Assembly: GCF_000512915.1 (NCBI RefSeq)
Contig: NZ_CP007034.1
Location: forward strand, 1-64,000
Source: Barnesiella viscericola DSM 18177
Lineage (GTDB): Bacteria; Bacteroidota; Bacteroidia; Bacteroidales; Barnesiellaceae
Length of the DNA: 64,000 nt
Reading direction: 5' to 3'
Part shown: positions 1 through 8,144 of the stretch, piece by piece
Layout of the letters: every line of letters starts with the position of its first letter
Numbering within the stretch: the stretch's first letter is position 1
Translations under genes and position numbers: made by a program
Notes under the pieces: generated by a model
The model's database searches: none
The model's input: the letters and a program-made list of their open reading frames with translations, nothing else
Told to the model about the DNA's origin: nothing

Positions 1-302
1 TGCACGGAGAATTTCTTCGTAAAATACCCATAGTTACCCTTGTAGGGGTTTATTTGTTGGGTGGAAAGGTGTGATAAAAAGTATGCTGAAAAACATAGTA
101 TAATTATAAATGGCTGATTTTTAGAGTGGTGATAGTTTCTAAATTTAAAAAAATTGTAACGAAAGGTGTCCCTTTATAAAAACTTTGAAATCAACCGTTT
201 GTAATCGAAATGTAAAATGCAAATATTTTCCGATTTGTTTTTGAGGAAAAATAGTTTGAATTTTGTAAACGCAAAAGTTTTTTGATAGAAGATTTACATA
301 AA
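1..302. other. AT-rich region upstream of dnaA
   Basis: This is AT-rich, apparently non-coding DNA ahead of dnaA. The short reverse-strand open frame here is low-complexity and has no recognisable product. I looked for clusters of the DnaA box TTATCCACA on both strands and saw none, so I do not call an origin. A partial -7-like element, TAGTTTG, lies at 252-258 about 45 bases before the dnaA ATG, but it is one base short of TAnnTTTG and I give it little weight. Confidence 0.5.
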
Positions 303-1706
303 ATGGGTTCAGAACAACATGTTCAGTTGTGGGACCAATGTTTGACAATTATCAAAGACAACATCAATCCTGAGGCATTCGAGAGTCTGTTCAAGCCGAT
401 AACCTCGTTGGGTGTTGATAGCGATAATGTGTTGACTTTGCTTGTCCCTTCGCATTTCGTCATCGAGCAGATTGAGGAGCATTACCTCAATCTCTTGAAG
501 AAGGTTTTGCCTCGCATCTATGGGGCAAACGTAAAATTGGTGTATCGTGTGCAGATCGTCCGTCAGCCCGAAGCTACGGTCGACTTGACTGCTACGACAC
601 GGTCGACTGCCGTGAAGAAGATGCAGCAGGCGATGCCCGACCTTTTGGACCCCTTCAAGCAACGCGTATATGATGAGCTCGACCCCCGCCTGAACCCGAT
701 TTATACTTTTGAGAGCTACTATCAGGGGGCCAGCAATATGTTGGCGCGTACGGCTGCCGAATCGATTGCCGCCAATCCCGGTCGCAATACCTTCAACCCC
801 TTGTTTCTGTTTGGAGAGTCGGGGGTAGGAAAGACTCACCTGATTCAAGCCATCGGTTTGCGCATCAAGGAGAATAACCCTTCGTCGCGCGTACTCTATC
901 TGTCGGCTCACGATTTTCTGGTACAGTATACCGATGCCGTGCGCAACAACCGGGTGAACGACTTTATCAGCTTCTACCAGAGCATCGATGTGCTGTTGAT
1001 GGACGATATTCAGGAGTTTGCCGGGAAGACACAGACCCAGAACACCTTCTTTCACATATTCAACCACCTGCATCAGAGCAACAAGCAACTGGTGCTCACC
1101 TGCGACCGCCCGCCGGTCGAGCTGGTAGGTATGGTTTCGCGCCTGCTCACCCGTTTCAAATGGGGTTTGACGGCCGAGGTGGAGCGTCCCGATTACAAGT
1201 TGCGCTACGATATTCTCATGAGCAAGGTGCATCGCGACGGCCTGATCATCGACGAGGAGGTAATCGACTACATTGCCCGCAACGTGACCGACAACGTGCG
1301 TGACCTCGAAGGGGTTATCGTTTCGCTGATGGTTCGTTCGAGCGTCTTGAAAAAGGAGATTTCGATCGATATGGCCGACCAGGTGCTGGCTGCCAGCGTG
1401 AAGATGGTGCAGAAGCAGATTACCATCGATACCATCAAGGAGGCTGTGTGCGGCTATTACGGATTGGACGTTTCGCGTCTGCTCGAACGTACCCGCAAGA
1501 GAGAGGTGGTAGTGGCTCGGCAGATGTCGATGTATCTGGCCAAGAAATACACTTCGTTGTCGTTGGCCGGGATAGGCGACGTGTTGGGTAAGAAGGACCA
1601 CGCTACGGTGCTCCATGCCTGCAAGACCATTACCGAGCAGATCGGGGTCGACAAGAAACTGCGAGCCGATTTGGAAGAGATAGAACAACGTATCCAGCAA
1701 GGATAA
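303..1706 (+). CDS. dnaA: Chromosomal replication initiator DnaA
   Basis: DnaA is the AAA+ ATPase that binds DnaA boxes at oriC, melts the duplex and loads DnaB helicase. The 467-residue product has the N-terminal domain I, a variable linker, an AAA+ core with Walker A GESGVGKT near residue 171 and Walker B LLMDD near residue 231, and a C-terminal DnaA-box-binding helix-turn-helix with the signature DHATVLHACKTI near residue 433. The frame could start at a TTG at 282. I prefer the ATG at 303, because the product then begins MGSEQHVQLW, which fits the usual short lead-in to domain I. Length is normal for the family. A strong hairpin follows at 1738-1776. The gene stands alone and its neighbour is convergent. 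Confidence 0.97.
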   Translation: MGSEQHVQLWDQCLTIIKDNINPEAFESLFKPITSLGVDSDNVLTLLVPSHFVIEQIEEHYLNLLKKVLPRIYGANVKLVYRVQIVRQPEATVDLTATTRSTAVKKMQQAMPDLLDPFKQRVYDELDPRLNPIYTFESYYQGASNMLARTAAESIAANPGRNTFNPLFLFGESGVGKTHLIQAIGLRIKENNPSSRVLYLSAHDFLVQYTDAVRNNRVNDFISFYQSIDVLLMDDIQEFAGKTQTQNTFFHIFNHLHQSNKQLVLTCDRPPVELVGMVSRLLTRFKWGLTAEVERPDYKLRYDILMSKVHRDGLIIDEEVIDYIARNVTDNVRDLEGVIVSLMVRSSVLKKEISIDMADQVLAASVKMVQKQITIDTIKEAVCGYYGLDVSRLLERTRKREVVVARQMSMYLAKKYTSLSLAGIGDVLGKKDHATVLHACKTITEQIGVDKKLRADLEEIEQRIQQG

Positions 1707-1737
1707 AAGGATAACCTGTCATTGCAGGAACAGATCA

Positions 1738-1780
1738 ATAACAAAGCCCCGGAACCGAGTTCCGGGGCTTTGTTATTATA
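1738..1780. terminator. Bidirectional intrinsic terminator, dnaA / nitroreductase
   Basis: A perfect 17-bp stem (ATAACAAAGCCCCGGAA, 1738-1754, with its complement at 1760-1776) closes a 5-base loop. It has an A-run on one side and a T-rich run on the other, between two convergent genes, so it probably terminates both. Confidence 0.9.
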
Positions 1781-1799
1781 TAATAGGTATATGGCCTTC

Positions 1800-2549
1800 C
1801 TATTCAGGCAGCTTGAATCCCTGCTTTACGATGAAGTCGAGATAGATTTTGGAGAACAGCTCGTTGTTCTCGCGCGTGTAGCGTATGTCGGTGAATACCT
1901 GTGCCAGAGTCTCCTTGTGGTTCTCGGCGATGAACTGTTGGTTCTCGGGCAGGCTCTCCTTGTAGGCATAGAGGCGTTGAATATCCTCGGGCGAGTAGTC
2001 GCGATAGCTCTCATGGTGGACAATTGCCTCGATGGGCAGGCGGTCTACCTGAGCCGGTGTGTGAGCCGGATAGCCTACGGTGAGGGTGGTGATGGGGATA
2101 ACCAGGCGGGGCAGATGCAGCGCCTCGGCTATCTGGGGGGCATTGTAGGTAGTGGTACCCAGGTAACAGCAGCCCAAGCCCGAGAGCTCGGCTGCCGTGC
2201 AGAACTGTTGAGCCACGAGCAGAGCGTCGATGGCGGCGGTGACAAACGATTGGAAATTGTCGTAGCCCGGTTGGGCGTGGTTGAGTTCGCACCATTTTAC
2301 AAACCGGTTGAAATCGGCGCAGAAGGTCAGCACCACGGGAGCCTGGGTCACTGTCGGTTGGTTGAAGTGAGCCGGAGCCAGCCGCTCCTTGTTCTCCTGC
2401 TGGCGGGTAACCACTACGCTGTACACTTGCATGTTGCCCGTGGTAGGGGCGCGGAATGCCGTTTCGAGCAATTCGTTGAGCAGGCTGTCGTCAATCTCCT
2501 TGTCGAGATATTGCCTTATCGTTCTTCTCTCTTTTAGCTGGTTTATCAT
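1800..2549 (-). CDS. Nitroreductase family NAD(P)H-dependent oxidoreductase
   Basis: This is a flavin-dependent oxidoreductase of the nitroreductase (NfsA/FRP-like) superfamily, which reduces nitro compounds, quinones or flavins with NAD(P)H. The 249-residue protein opens with ERRTIRQY, the FMN-phosphate-binding arginine motif near residues 8-14. It continues with APTTGNMQ near residue 34, another FMN-contacting segment, and a central AAELSGLGCCYLG motif typical of the family. There is no signal peptide, so it should be cytoplasmic. It is a single gene convergent with dnaA. The physiological substrate cannot be read from sequence. Confidence 0.85.
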   Translation of the reverse strand: MINQLKERRTIRQYLDKEIDDSLLNELLETAFRAPTTGNMQVYSVVVTRQQENKERLAPAHFNQPTVTQAPVVLTFCADFNRFVKWCELNHAQPGYDNFQSFVTAAIDALLVAQQFCTAAELSGLGCCYLGTTTYNAPQIAEALHLPRLVIPITTLTVGYPAHTPAQVDRLPIEAIVHHESYRDYSPEDIQRLYAYKESLPENQQFIAENHKETLAQVFTDIRYTRENNELFSKIYLDFIVKQGFKLPE

Positions 2550-3001
2550 AAGTGTTTATCTTAATAGGGTAAATTTTTATCTTTTGTAAAGGTAGTGAAA
2601 TTTATTGATTTTGTTGATAGTTTGTCTCAAATCAAAGGGAAAAGTGTAAATTAATTGAAATGTATGAATTGTTGTAATTGTTAACTTTCCTGTGCGGGAA
2701 ATTTATGCAAAGTGAATACTGATGGGCTTTCCAGAAGAATCTGACTTTTCTTTATGAATTTGCCGGTTATTTTGCTGATTTTCAAAAACGGGAAACTTTT
2801 TTGATTTTTGAAAAATATAATATATTGATAATAAGTGGTTTGATTTTTAAAATTGAGAAACTTTGTAAAATGTTGATAATTAAAAAAGAGAATATTTGTG
2901 TATGTAGAATGTTTTTTATAAACTTGCACCGTAATTCTTCTATCGAAAAACCTTGGTCTAAGGAATTAACAAATTAACATAAAAAGAAAAACATATATCT
3001 C
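2550..3001. other. AT-rich intergenic region before the ribonucleotide reductase
   Basis: About 450 bases of very AT-rich DNA separate the divergent nitroreductase and ribonucleotide reductase genes. The short reverse-strand open frame at 2681-2929 is low-complexity and not a credible gene. I saw no B12 box here, although the downstream enzyme needs adenosylcobalamin. I also saw no NrdR-box pair. The one element I can support is the promoter at 2895-2926. Confidence 0.5.
2895..2926 (+). promoter_or_regulatory. Promoter of nrdJ
   Basis: TTTG at 2895-2898, a 20-base spacer, then TAAACTTG at 2919-2926. This matches the Bacteroidetes consensus TTTG / TAnnTTTG with one mismatch and would give a leader of roughly 70 bases. 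Confidence 0.55.
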
Positions 3002-5533
3002 GTGGAACCAACAACTTATACTTATGATGAGGCTTATAAAGCTTCATTGGAGTATTTCAAAGGTGACGAACTGGCCGCCCGTGTGTGGGTCAACAAGTAC
3101 GCTTTGAAAGATTCGTATGGGAATATCTATGAAAAGACTCCCGACGACATGCATTGGCGCATAGCCAATGAGATTGCTCGTATTGAGCAGAAGTATCCCA
3201 ATCCGCTTTCGTCGCAGGAACTGTTCGATTTGATGAAATCGTTCCGGTATATCGTGCCGCAGGGTAGCCCGATGAGCGGTATCGGCAACAACTACCAGGT
3301 GGGGTCGCTCTCCAACTGTTTTGTGATTGGTCTCGACGGTGCCCCCGACTCGTATGGAGGCATCATCAAAATCGACGAAGAGCAGGTGCAACTGATGAAG
3401 CGCCGCGGTGGAGTGGGGCACGACCTGTCGCATATCCGTCCCAAAGGTTCGCCCGTGAAAAACTCGGCCCTCACCTCAACCGGTCTGGTGCCGTTCATGG
3501 AGCGTTACTCCAACTCGACCCGCGAGGTGGCACAAGACGGCCGCCGGGGCGCGTTGATGTTGTCGGTATCGATCAAGCACCCCGACTCCGAGTCGTTCAT
3601 CGACGCCAAGATGGTCGAAGGCCGGGTAACCGGTGCCAACGTATCGGTGAAGATTCACGACGACTTTATGGAAGCTGCCACCGCCGGCAAGCCCTACATA
3701 CAACAATTCCCCATCGACTCGCCCGATCCCAAGGTGACGAAGGAGATTGATGCGCAAGCCCTCTGGAAGAAAATCGTGCACAATGCCTGGAAATCGGCCG
3801 AGCCCGGAGTCCTCTTCTGGGATACCATCATTCGCGAATCGGTGCCCGATTGCTATGCCGACCTCGGTTTCAAAACCGTCTCGACCAATCCTTGCGGTGA
3901 GATACCCCTCTGTCCCTACGACAGCTGCCGTCTGTTGGCCATCAACCTCTATTCTTATGTAGTTAATCCTTTCACGCCGGAGGCCTATTTCGATTTCGAC
4001 CTCTTCCACAAGCATGTGATGCTGGCTCAGCGAATCATGGACGACATCATCGACCTCGAAATGGAGAAAATCGACAAGATTATCGAGAAAATCAAGGCCG
4101 ACCCCGAGACCGACGAGGTGAAGAGTACTGAACTCAACTTGTGGTACAAGATACAGAAACGCACCCTGCAAGGCCGTCGTACCGGAGTGGGCACGACAGC
4201 CGAGGGAGACATGATTGCCGCCATGGGCTACCGTTACGGTACCGAAGAGGCCACCGACTTCTCCGAGAAAGTACACCGGGCCTTGGCTCTGGCCGCCTAC
4301 CGTTCGTCGGTTACGATGGCCAAGGAGCGTGGTGCCTTCTCCATCTATGATGCCGACCGTGAGGTGAACAACCCCTTTATCAAACGGTTGAAACATGAAG
4401 ACGAGGAGCTTTACAAGGACATGTGCAAATACGGTCGCCGCAACATCGCCTGCCTCACCATCGCTCCTACGGGAACGACGAGTCTGATGACGCAGACCAC
4501 CTCGGGAATCGAGCCTGTGTTCATGCCGGTCTATCGTCGTCGCCGCAAGGTGAATCCCAACGATCCCGCCGTGCACATCGACTATGTCGACGAGACAGGC
4601 GACGCCTTTGAAGAGTATGTGGTTTATCACCATAAATTCATCACCTGGATGCAGGTAAACGGCATCGAGGTAAAAGAGAACTATACCCAGGAAGAGGTTG
4701 ACGCTCTGGTAGCCCGGTCGCCCTATTACAAGGCTACGGCCAACGACATCGACTGGTTGCAGAAAGTGCGCATGCAGGGCCGTATCCAGAAGTGGGTCGA
4801 CCACTCGATAAGCGTGACCATCAACCTTCCCGCCGATGTGAGCGAGGATATGGTAGGTCAGTTGTATGTCGAGGCTTGGCGTTCGGGCTGCAAAGGGTGT
4901 ACGGTCTATCGCGACGGTTCCCGCTCGGGAGTGCTCATCTCGACCAAGAAAGAGGAGAAGAAACCGGTGGTTCCCGTGCAGGCCGAGAAGCTGGTGCGTC
5001 CCATCGAGTTGGAGGCCGACGTGGTCCGCTTCCAGAACAACAAGGAGAAGTGGATTGCCTTCGTGGGCCTGAAAGACGGGAAACCCTACGAAATCTTTAC
5101 CGGTTTGGCCGACGACGACGACGGTATCTTCTGCCCCAAGAATGTGGTGAAGGGTAAGATCGTGAAGGCGGTGAACCCCGATGGCACGAAACGTTACGAC
5201 TTCCAGTTCTCCAACAAACGGGGATACAAGACCACCATCGAAGGCCTATCCGACAAGTTCAATCCCGAGTATTGGAACTACGCAAAACTCATCTCGGGTG
5301 TGCTCCGTTACGGAATGCCCATTCCCCAAGTGCTCAAACTGGTATCGAGCCTCGAACTCGACAGCCAGTCGATCAACAGCTGGAAGAACGGTGTGGAGCG
5401 TGCCTTGAAGAAATACCTGCCCAACGGTACTAAGGCCAGCGGCCAGACCTGCCCGAATTGCGGTAACGAGACGCTTATCTATCAGGAGGGCTGTCTCATC
5501 TGTACCTCGTGCGGAACTTCGCGTTGTGGATAA
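3002..5533 (+). CDS. nrdJ: Adenosylcobalamin-dependent (class II) ribonucleotide reductase
   Basis: This enzyme reduces ribonucleotides to deoxyribonucleotides using a thiyl radical generated from adenosylcobalamin. The 843-residue protein starts at a GTG codon. It carries the SLSNCF segment (first redox cysteine, near residue 105), the active-site NPCGEIPL with its cysteine at residue 298, and a family-typical barrel. The C-terminus is a zinc-ribbon-like segment with CPNCG, CLICTSCG and a final CG, which probably shuttles reducing equivalents to the active site. Length fits the long B12-dependent form common in Bacteroidales. It is monocistronic, with a promoter at 2895 and a terminator at 5563. 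B12 dependence links it in theme with the riboswitch at 48.4 kb, but no riboswitch precedes it. Confidence 0.93.
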   Translation: MEPTTYTYDEAYKASLEYFKGDELAARVWVNKYALKDSYGNIYEKTPDDMHWRIANEIARIEQKYPNPLSSQELFDLMKSFRYIVPQGSPMSGIGNNYQVGSLSNCFVIGLDGAPDSYGGIIKIDEEQVQLMKRRGGVGHDLSHIRPKGSPVKNSALTSTGLVPFMERYSNSTREVAQDGRRGALMLSVSIKHPDSESFIDAKMVEGRVTGANVSVKIHDDFMEAATAGKPYIQQFPIDSPDPKVTKEIDAQALWKKIVHNAWKSAEPGVLFWDTIIRESVPDCYADLGFKTVSTNPCGEIPLCPYDSCRLLAINLYSYVVNPFTPEAYFDFDLFHKHVMLAQRIMDDIIDLEMEKIDKIIEKIKADPETDEVKSTELNLWYKIQKRTLQGRRTGVGTTAEGDMIAAMGYRYGTEEATDFSEKVHRALALAAYRSSVTMAKERGAFSIYDADREVNNPFIKRLKHEDEELYKDMCKYGRRNIACLTIAPTGTTSLMTQTTSGIEPVFMPVYRRRRKVNPNDPAVHIDYVDETGDAFEEYVVYHHKFITWMQVNGIEVKENYTQEEVDALVARSPYYKATANDIDWLQKVRMQGRIQKWVDHSISVTINLPADVSEDMVGQLYVEAWRSGCKGCTVYRDGSRSGVLISTKKEEKKPVVPVQAEKLVRPIELEADVVRFQNNKEKWIAFVGLKDGKPYEIFTGLADDDDGIFCPKNVVKGKIVKAVNPDGTKRYDFQFSNKRGYKTTIEGLSDKFNPEYWNYAKLISGVLRYGMPIPQVLKLVSSLELDSQSINSWKNGVERALKKYLPNGTKASGQTCPNCGNETLIYQEGCLICTSCGTSRCG

Positions 5534-5562
5534 TTTTTTGGTTACAAAATAAACGTGCAGCC

Positions 5563-5605
5563 TCGGGGGCGGACTCTTAATTAGAGTCTGCCCCCGACTG
5601 TTTTC
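5563..5605 (+). terminator. Intrinsic terminator after nrdJ
   Basis: A long GC-rich stem (GGGGGCGGACTCT pairing with AGAGTCTGCCCCC, one G-U pair) spans 5565-5595 and is followed by TTTT. Confidence 0.85.
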
Positions 5606-5701
5606 AGCTTCCATGAAAGAAGGGTCGAAGGGTAGGTGGGTAGCGATATAAAGACCTGTTATTGAGCCATACGGCAACGATAAATGAGCCGTATACTAAC
5701 A

Positions 5702-5729
5702 TTGTTTTATCTGGCTATTCATACCTTTG
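5702..5729 (+). promoter_or_regulatory. Promoter of the amidohydrolase gene
   Basis: A perfect -7 element TACCTTTG at 5722-5729 is preceded by TTG at 5702-5704 with a 17-base gap. The predicted start is about 25 bases before the ATG at 5761. Confidence 0.5.
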
Positions 5730-5760
5730 CTATCGATAATTCAAGTGTAACCAAATACGT

Positions 5761-7170
5761 ATGAAACCCCTGTTATTGGTTTGGCTTATGGCTGTAAGTA
5801 GTGGAGTGGGCCATGCCCGCCAGATTGTCGATGTGCACAGTCACAACATATTCCCGTTTTATCGGGAGGTTATTGAGCGTCATGGAGCCGAGATGGAGGA
5901 GGGCTTTCCCTTGCCGGCGTGGGAGGTCGATTCGCACCGGGCCTTCATGGACAGCGCGGGTATCGGGTGCACCATACTCTCGATGCCGGCACCTCAACCC
6001 TGGTTTGGCGACCGTGACGAGTGTCGTCGGGGCGTGCGACAGTACAACGATTCCTGTGCCCGGTTGAAGGCTGCCAGTCCCGAGCGTTTCCGCTTTTGTG
6101 CTTCGTTGCCCTTGCCCGATGTCGATGCGGCCATTGCCGAGGCCGTCTATGCGCTCGACACGCTTGGGGCCGACGGGGTGAAACTGGCTACCAACAGCCG
6201 GGGACAATATCTGGGCGACGAGGCGCTCGACCCGTTGATGGAGGTACTGAATCGTCGGAAGGCAGTCATCGTCGTTCACCCCCACAAGCCCGTTCCTGTG
6301 AACGAACAGTTAATGGCGAGGTTGCCGCTGGCGGCCTATGAATATCCGGCCGAGACAACCCGTGCTCTGATGAATATGCTGACCCGTAACCTGTTGGTGC
6401 GTTACCCCGATGTCAAGGTCGTTGTGCCGCATGGCGGCTCGTTTCTGCCATTGGCCATACCTCGCCTGAAAGCCCTCGTCCCGGTACTGCAAGCCCGGGG
6501 TCTGATGGGCGAGGTGAATATCGAGGCCAACCTCTCCCGGCTCTATTACGACCTGGCCGGTGTTACTTCACCGGCCGTCATACGCACGCTGCTCACCATT
6601 ACCAGTCCAGATCACATCATGTATGGCTCGGACTATCCCTATCAGTCGGCCGAACTCCTGACCCGTAACTTGCGCCGGTTGGAAGCGGCGTTGGCTGTCG
6701 ACAAGGAACTCTCGGCTTATGCCGATGACTTTTTGTGGAGGAATGCGGCCCGGCTTTTTTTCCTGCCCGTGGATTCCCAGTCCGTAGCCAGTCTGGCGAA
6801 CCAGCTCCCGACGGTCGTGACCGATACCGATTCGGGTATGCTGGTGCGCATCTCCGAGATAGAGATCTATCCCCAGTATCTCGATGCCTACCTTGCCGCC
6901 GCCTTGGAGGTGGGGGCCACCTCGGTGCGTGAGGAGCCGGGCGTGATTGCCATCTATCCCATGATACAGCAGCGCGACTCCTGCCAGGTGCGCATCTTGG
7001 AGATATATGCCAGCGGCGAGGCCTACCGGCATCACCTCACGACTCCGCATTTCAAGACCTACAAGCAGGGTACGCTGCACATGGTCAAATCGCTCGACCT
7101 GGTCGACATGATACCGATGAACCCCTCGGCCATGTCCGAAATATTTCTCAAAATGAAGCCGGAGAAATAG
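5761..7170 (+). CDS. Exported amidohydrolase (ACMSD-like) fused to an ABM-like domain
   Basis: This is a 469-residue two-domain protein with a signal peptide (cleavage near residue 19, after GHA). Residues about 22-340 form a metal-dependent amidohydrolase of the amidohydrolase-2/ACMSD type. It has the first metal-ligand motif DVHSHN (His26, His28), a barrel HPHKP motif, VPHGGS, and YGSDYPY with the conserved catalytic-type aspartate. Residues about 355-465 look like an antibiotic-biosynthesis-monooxygenase (YgiN-like) ferredoxin-fold domain, with EIYPQYLDAYLAAA and the ending HHLTTPHFKTYKQG. Decarboxylation or hydrolysis of a small aromatic or keto acid is typical of the first domain; the second often acts on quinone-like molecules. 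The export signal and the fusion are unusual. An AraC regulator follows 23 bases downstream. The substrate is unknown. Confidence 0.8.
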   Translation: MKPLLLVWLMAVSSGVGHARQIVDVHSHNIFPFYREVIERHGAEMEEGFPLPAWEVDSHRAFMDSAGIGCTILSMPAPQPWFGDRDECRRGVRQYNDSCARLKAASPERFRFCASLPLPDVDAAIAEAVYALDTLGADGVKLATNSRGQYLGDEALDPLMEVLNRRKAVIVVHPHKPVPVNEQLMARLPLAAYEYPAETTRALMNMLTRNLLVRYPDVKVVVPHGGSFLPLAIPRLKALVPVLQARGLMGEVNIEANLSRLYYDLAGVTSPAVIRTLLTITSPDHIMYGSDYPYQSAELLTRNLRRLEAALAVDKELSAYADDFLWRNAARLFFLPVDSQSVASLANQLPTVVTDTDSGMLVRISEIEIYPQYLDAYLAAALEVGATSVREEPGVIAIYPMIQQRDSCQVRILEIYASGEAYRHHLTTPHFKTYKQGTLHMVKSLDLVDMIPMNPSAMSEIFLKMKPEK

Positions 7171-7193
7171 CTGTCCTGTCTTATCTTTGTCGT

Positions 7194-8036
7194 ATGAATG
7201 GACAAGTAGAGAGTCTGGTCAACTACGGGGATATTCTGTTGAGTTGCTGCATTCCCCACGACATGCATGTGGAGCACCGCATGCCGGCGCACTCCATTAT
7301 TTTCGTCCGTTCGGGCAAGTTGGTCATCGCCGGTCGCGACAAGAGCGAGGCGGTCGAGGCCGGGCAGTATGTCTTTATCCGCCGCGATTGTACCATCGAT
7401 GTTACCAAGGTACCGTTTGACGGCGAACCCTATCGGGGCATCAATCTGACGTTGCCCCGCAGGGAGTTGAAGGAGTATTACACACGCATAGCCGGTAGCT
7501 GCAAGCGGTTGCAGGGAGTCGCACCCATCGGTAAGACGGTGAACGTGTTGCCCCGCACCGTGGCGTTGAAGAGTCTGTTCGATTCGTTCCTGCCTTATAC
7601 CGACAGTGGCGAGACTCCTGCGACCGAGTGGTTGCAGCTGAAAGTGCAGGAGGCTGTCATGTGTCTGCTGGCTCTCGACGACCGGTTCTATCCGACCCTG
7701 TTCGATTTCAACGAGGTGTGGAAAATCGACCTCTTGGATTTCATGGAACAGAATTTCACCGAAGAGCTCAGTCTCGAAGAGTTCGCCTCCTATACGGGGC
7801 GCAGTCTGGCCACCTTCAAGCGCGATTTTGCCAAAATCAGCCCCCTCTCTCCGCAGCGGTGGATTCTGGAACATCGTTTGGAACGGGCCAAAAGTCTGCT
7901 CCTGGCCGGGGGAATCACGGCGCAGGAGGCAGGTTATCGGGTAGGATTCAAGAATCGGTCGCACTTCTCGCAAGCCTTCAAGAAGCGGTATGGCTGTGCC
8001 CCGGCCTATTACCAGCGGCAGAATCGCAAAGATTGA
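7194..8036 (+). CDS. AraC-family transcriptional regulator
   Basis: This 280-residue DNA-binding protein has an N-terminal cupin-like sensor domain (residues about 1-150, including HSIIFVRSGKLVIAGRD) and a C-terminal double helix-turn-helix (residues about 180-278, including SLEEFASYTGRSLATFKRDF and GYRVGFKNRSHFSQAFKKRYG). It lies 23 bases after the amidohydrolase-ABM gene on the same strand, so it may regulate that gene or be co-transcribed with it. A perfect -7 element TATCTTTG sits at 7182-7189, only four bases before the ATG. If used, it would give a nearly leaderless transcript. The ligand cannot be inferred. Confidence 0.88.
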   Translation: MNGQVESLVNYGDILLSCCIPHDMHVEHRMPAHSIIFVRSGKLVIAGRDKSEAVEAGQYVFIRRDCTIDVTKVPFDGEPYRGINLTLPRRELKEYYTRIAGSCKRLQGVAPIGKTVNVLPRTVALKSLFDSFLPYTDSGETPATEWLQLKVQEAVMCLLALDDRFYPTLFDFNEVWKIDLLDFMEQNFTEELSLEEFASYTGRSLATFKRDFAKISPLSPQRWILEHRLERAKSLLLAGGITAQEAGYRVGFKNRSHFSQAFKKRYGCAPAYYQRQNRKD

Positions 8037-8144
8037 TTTCCGAAGCGCCGTTTCACCCGTAAAAAAAGCGTGGGACAGATGCCGACTTTCTCTGTAAAGT
8101 TTTCTATCTTTATGACTCCAATTAACGACCAATGAAGGACTATC

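Noticed and set aside
2681-2929. Reverse-strand open frame of 82 codons before nrdJ
   Set aside because: Very AT-rich, composed largely of Lys, Phe, Ile and Tyr, with no motif; typical of random AT-rich intergenic DNA.
2550-3001. B12 riboswitch before the B12-dependent nrdJ
   Set aside because: I searched the leader for the B12 box and its neighbours and saw none; the only clear riboswitch is at 48.4 kb.
5525-5533. Perfect DnaA box TGTGGATAA at the end of nrdJ
   Set aside because: It is a single copy, falls on the last codons and stop of nrdJ, and has no cluster nearby, so it does not support an origin call.
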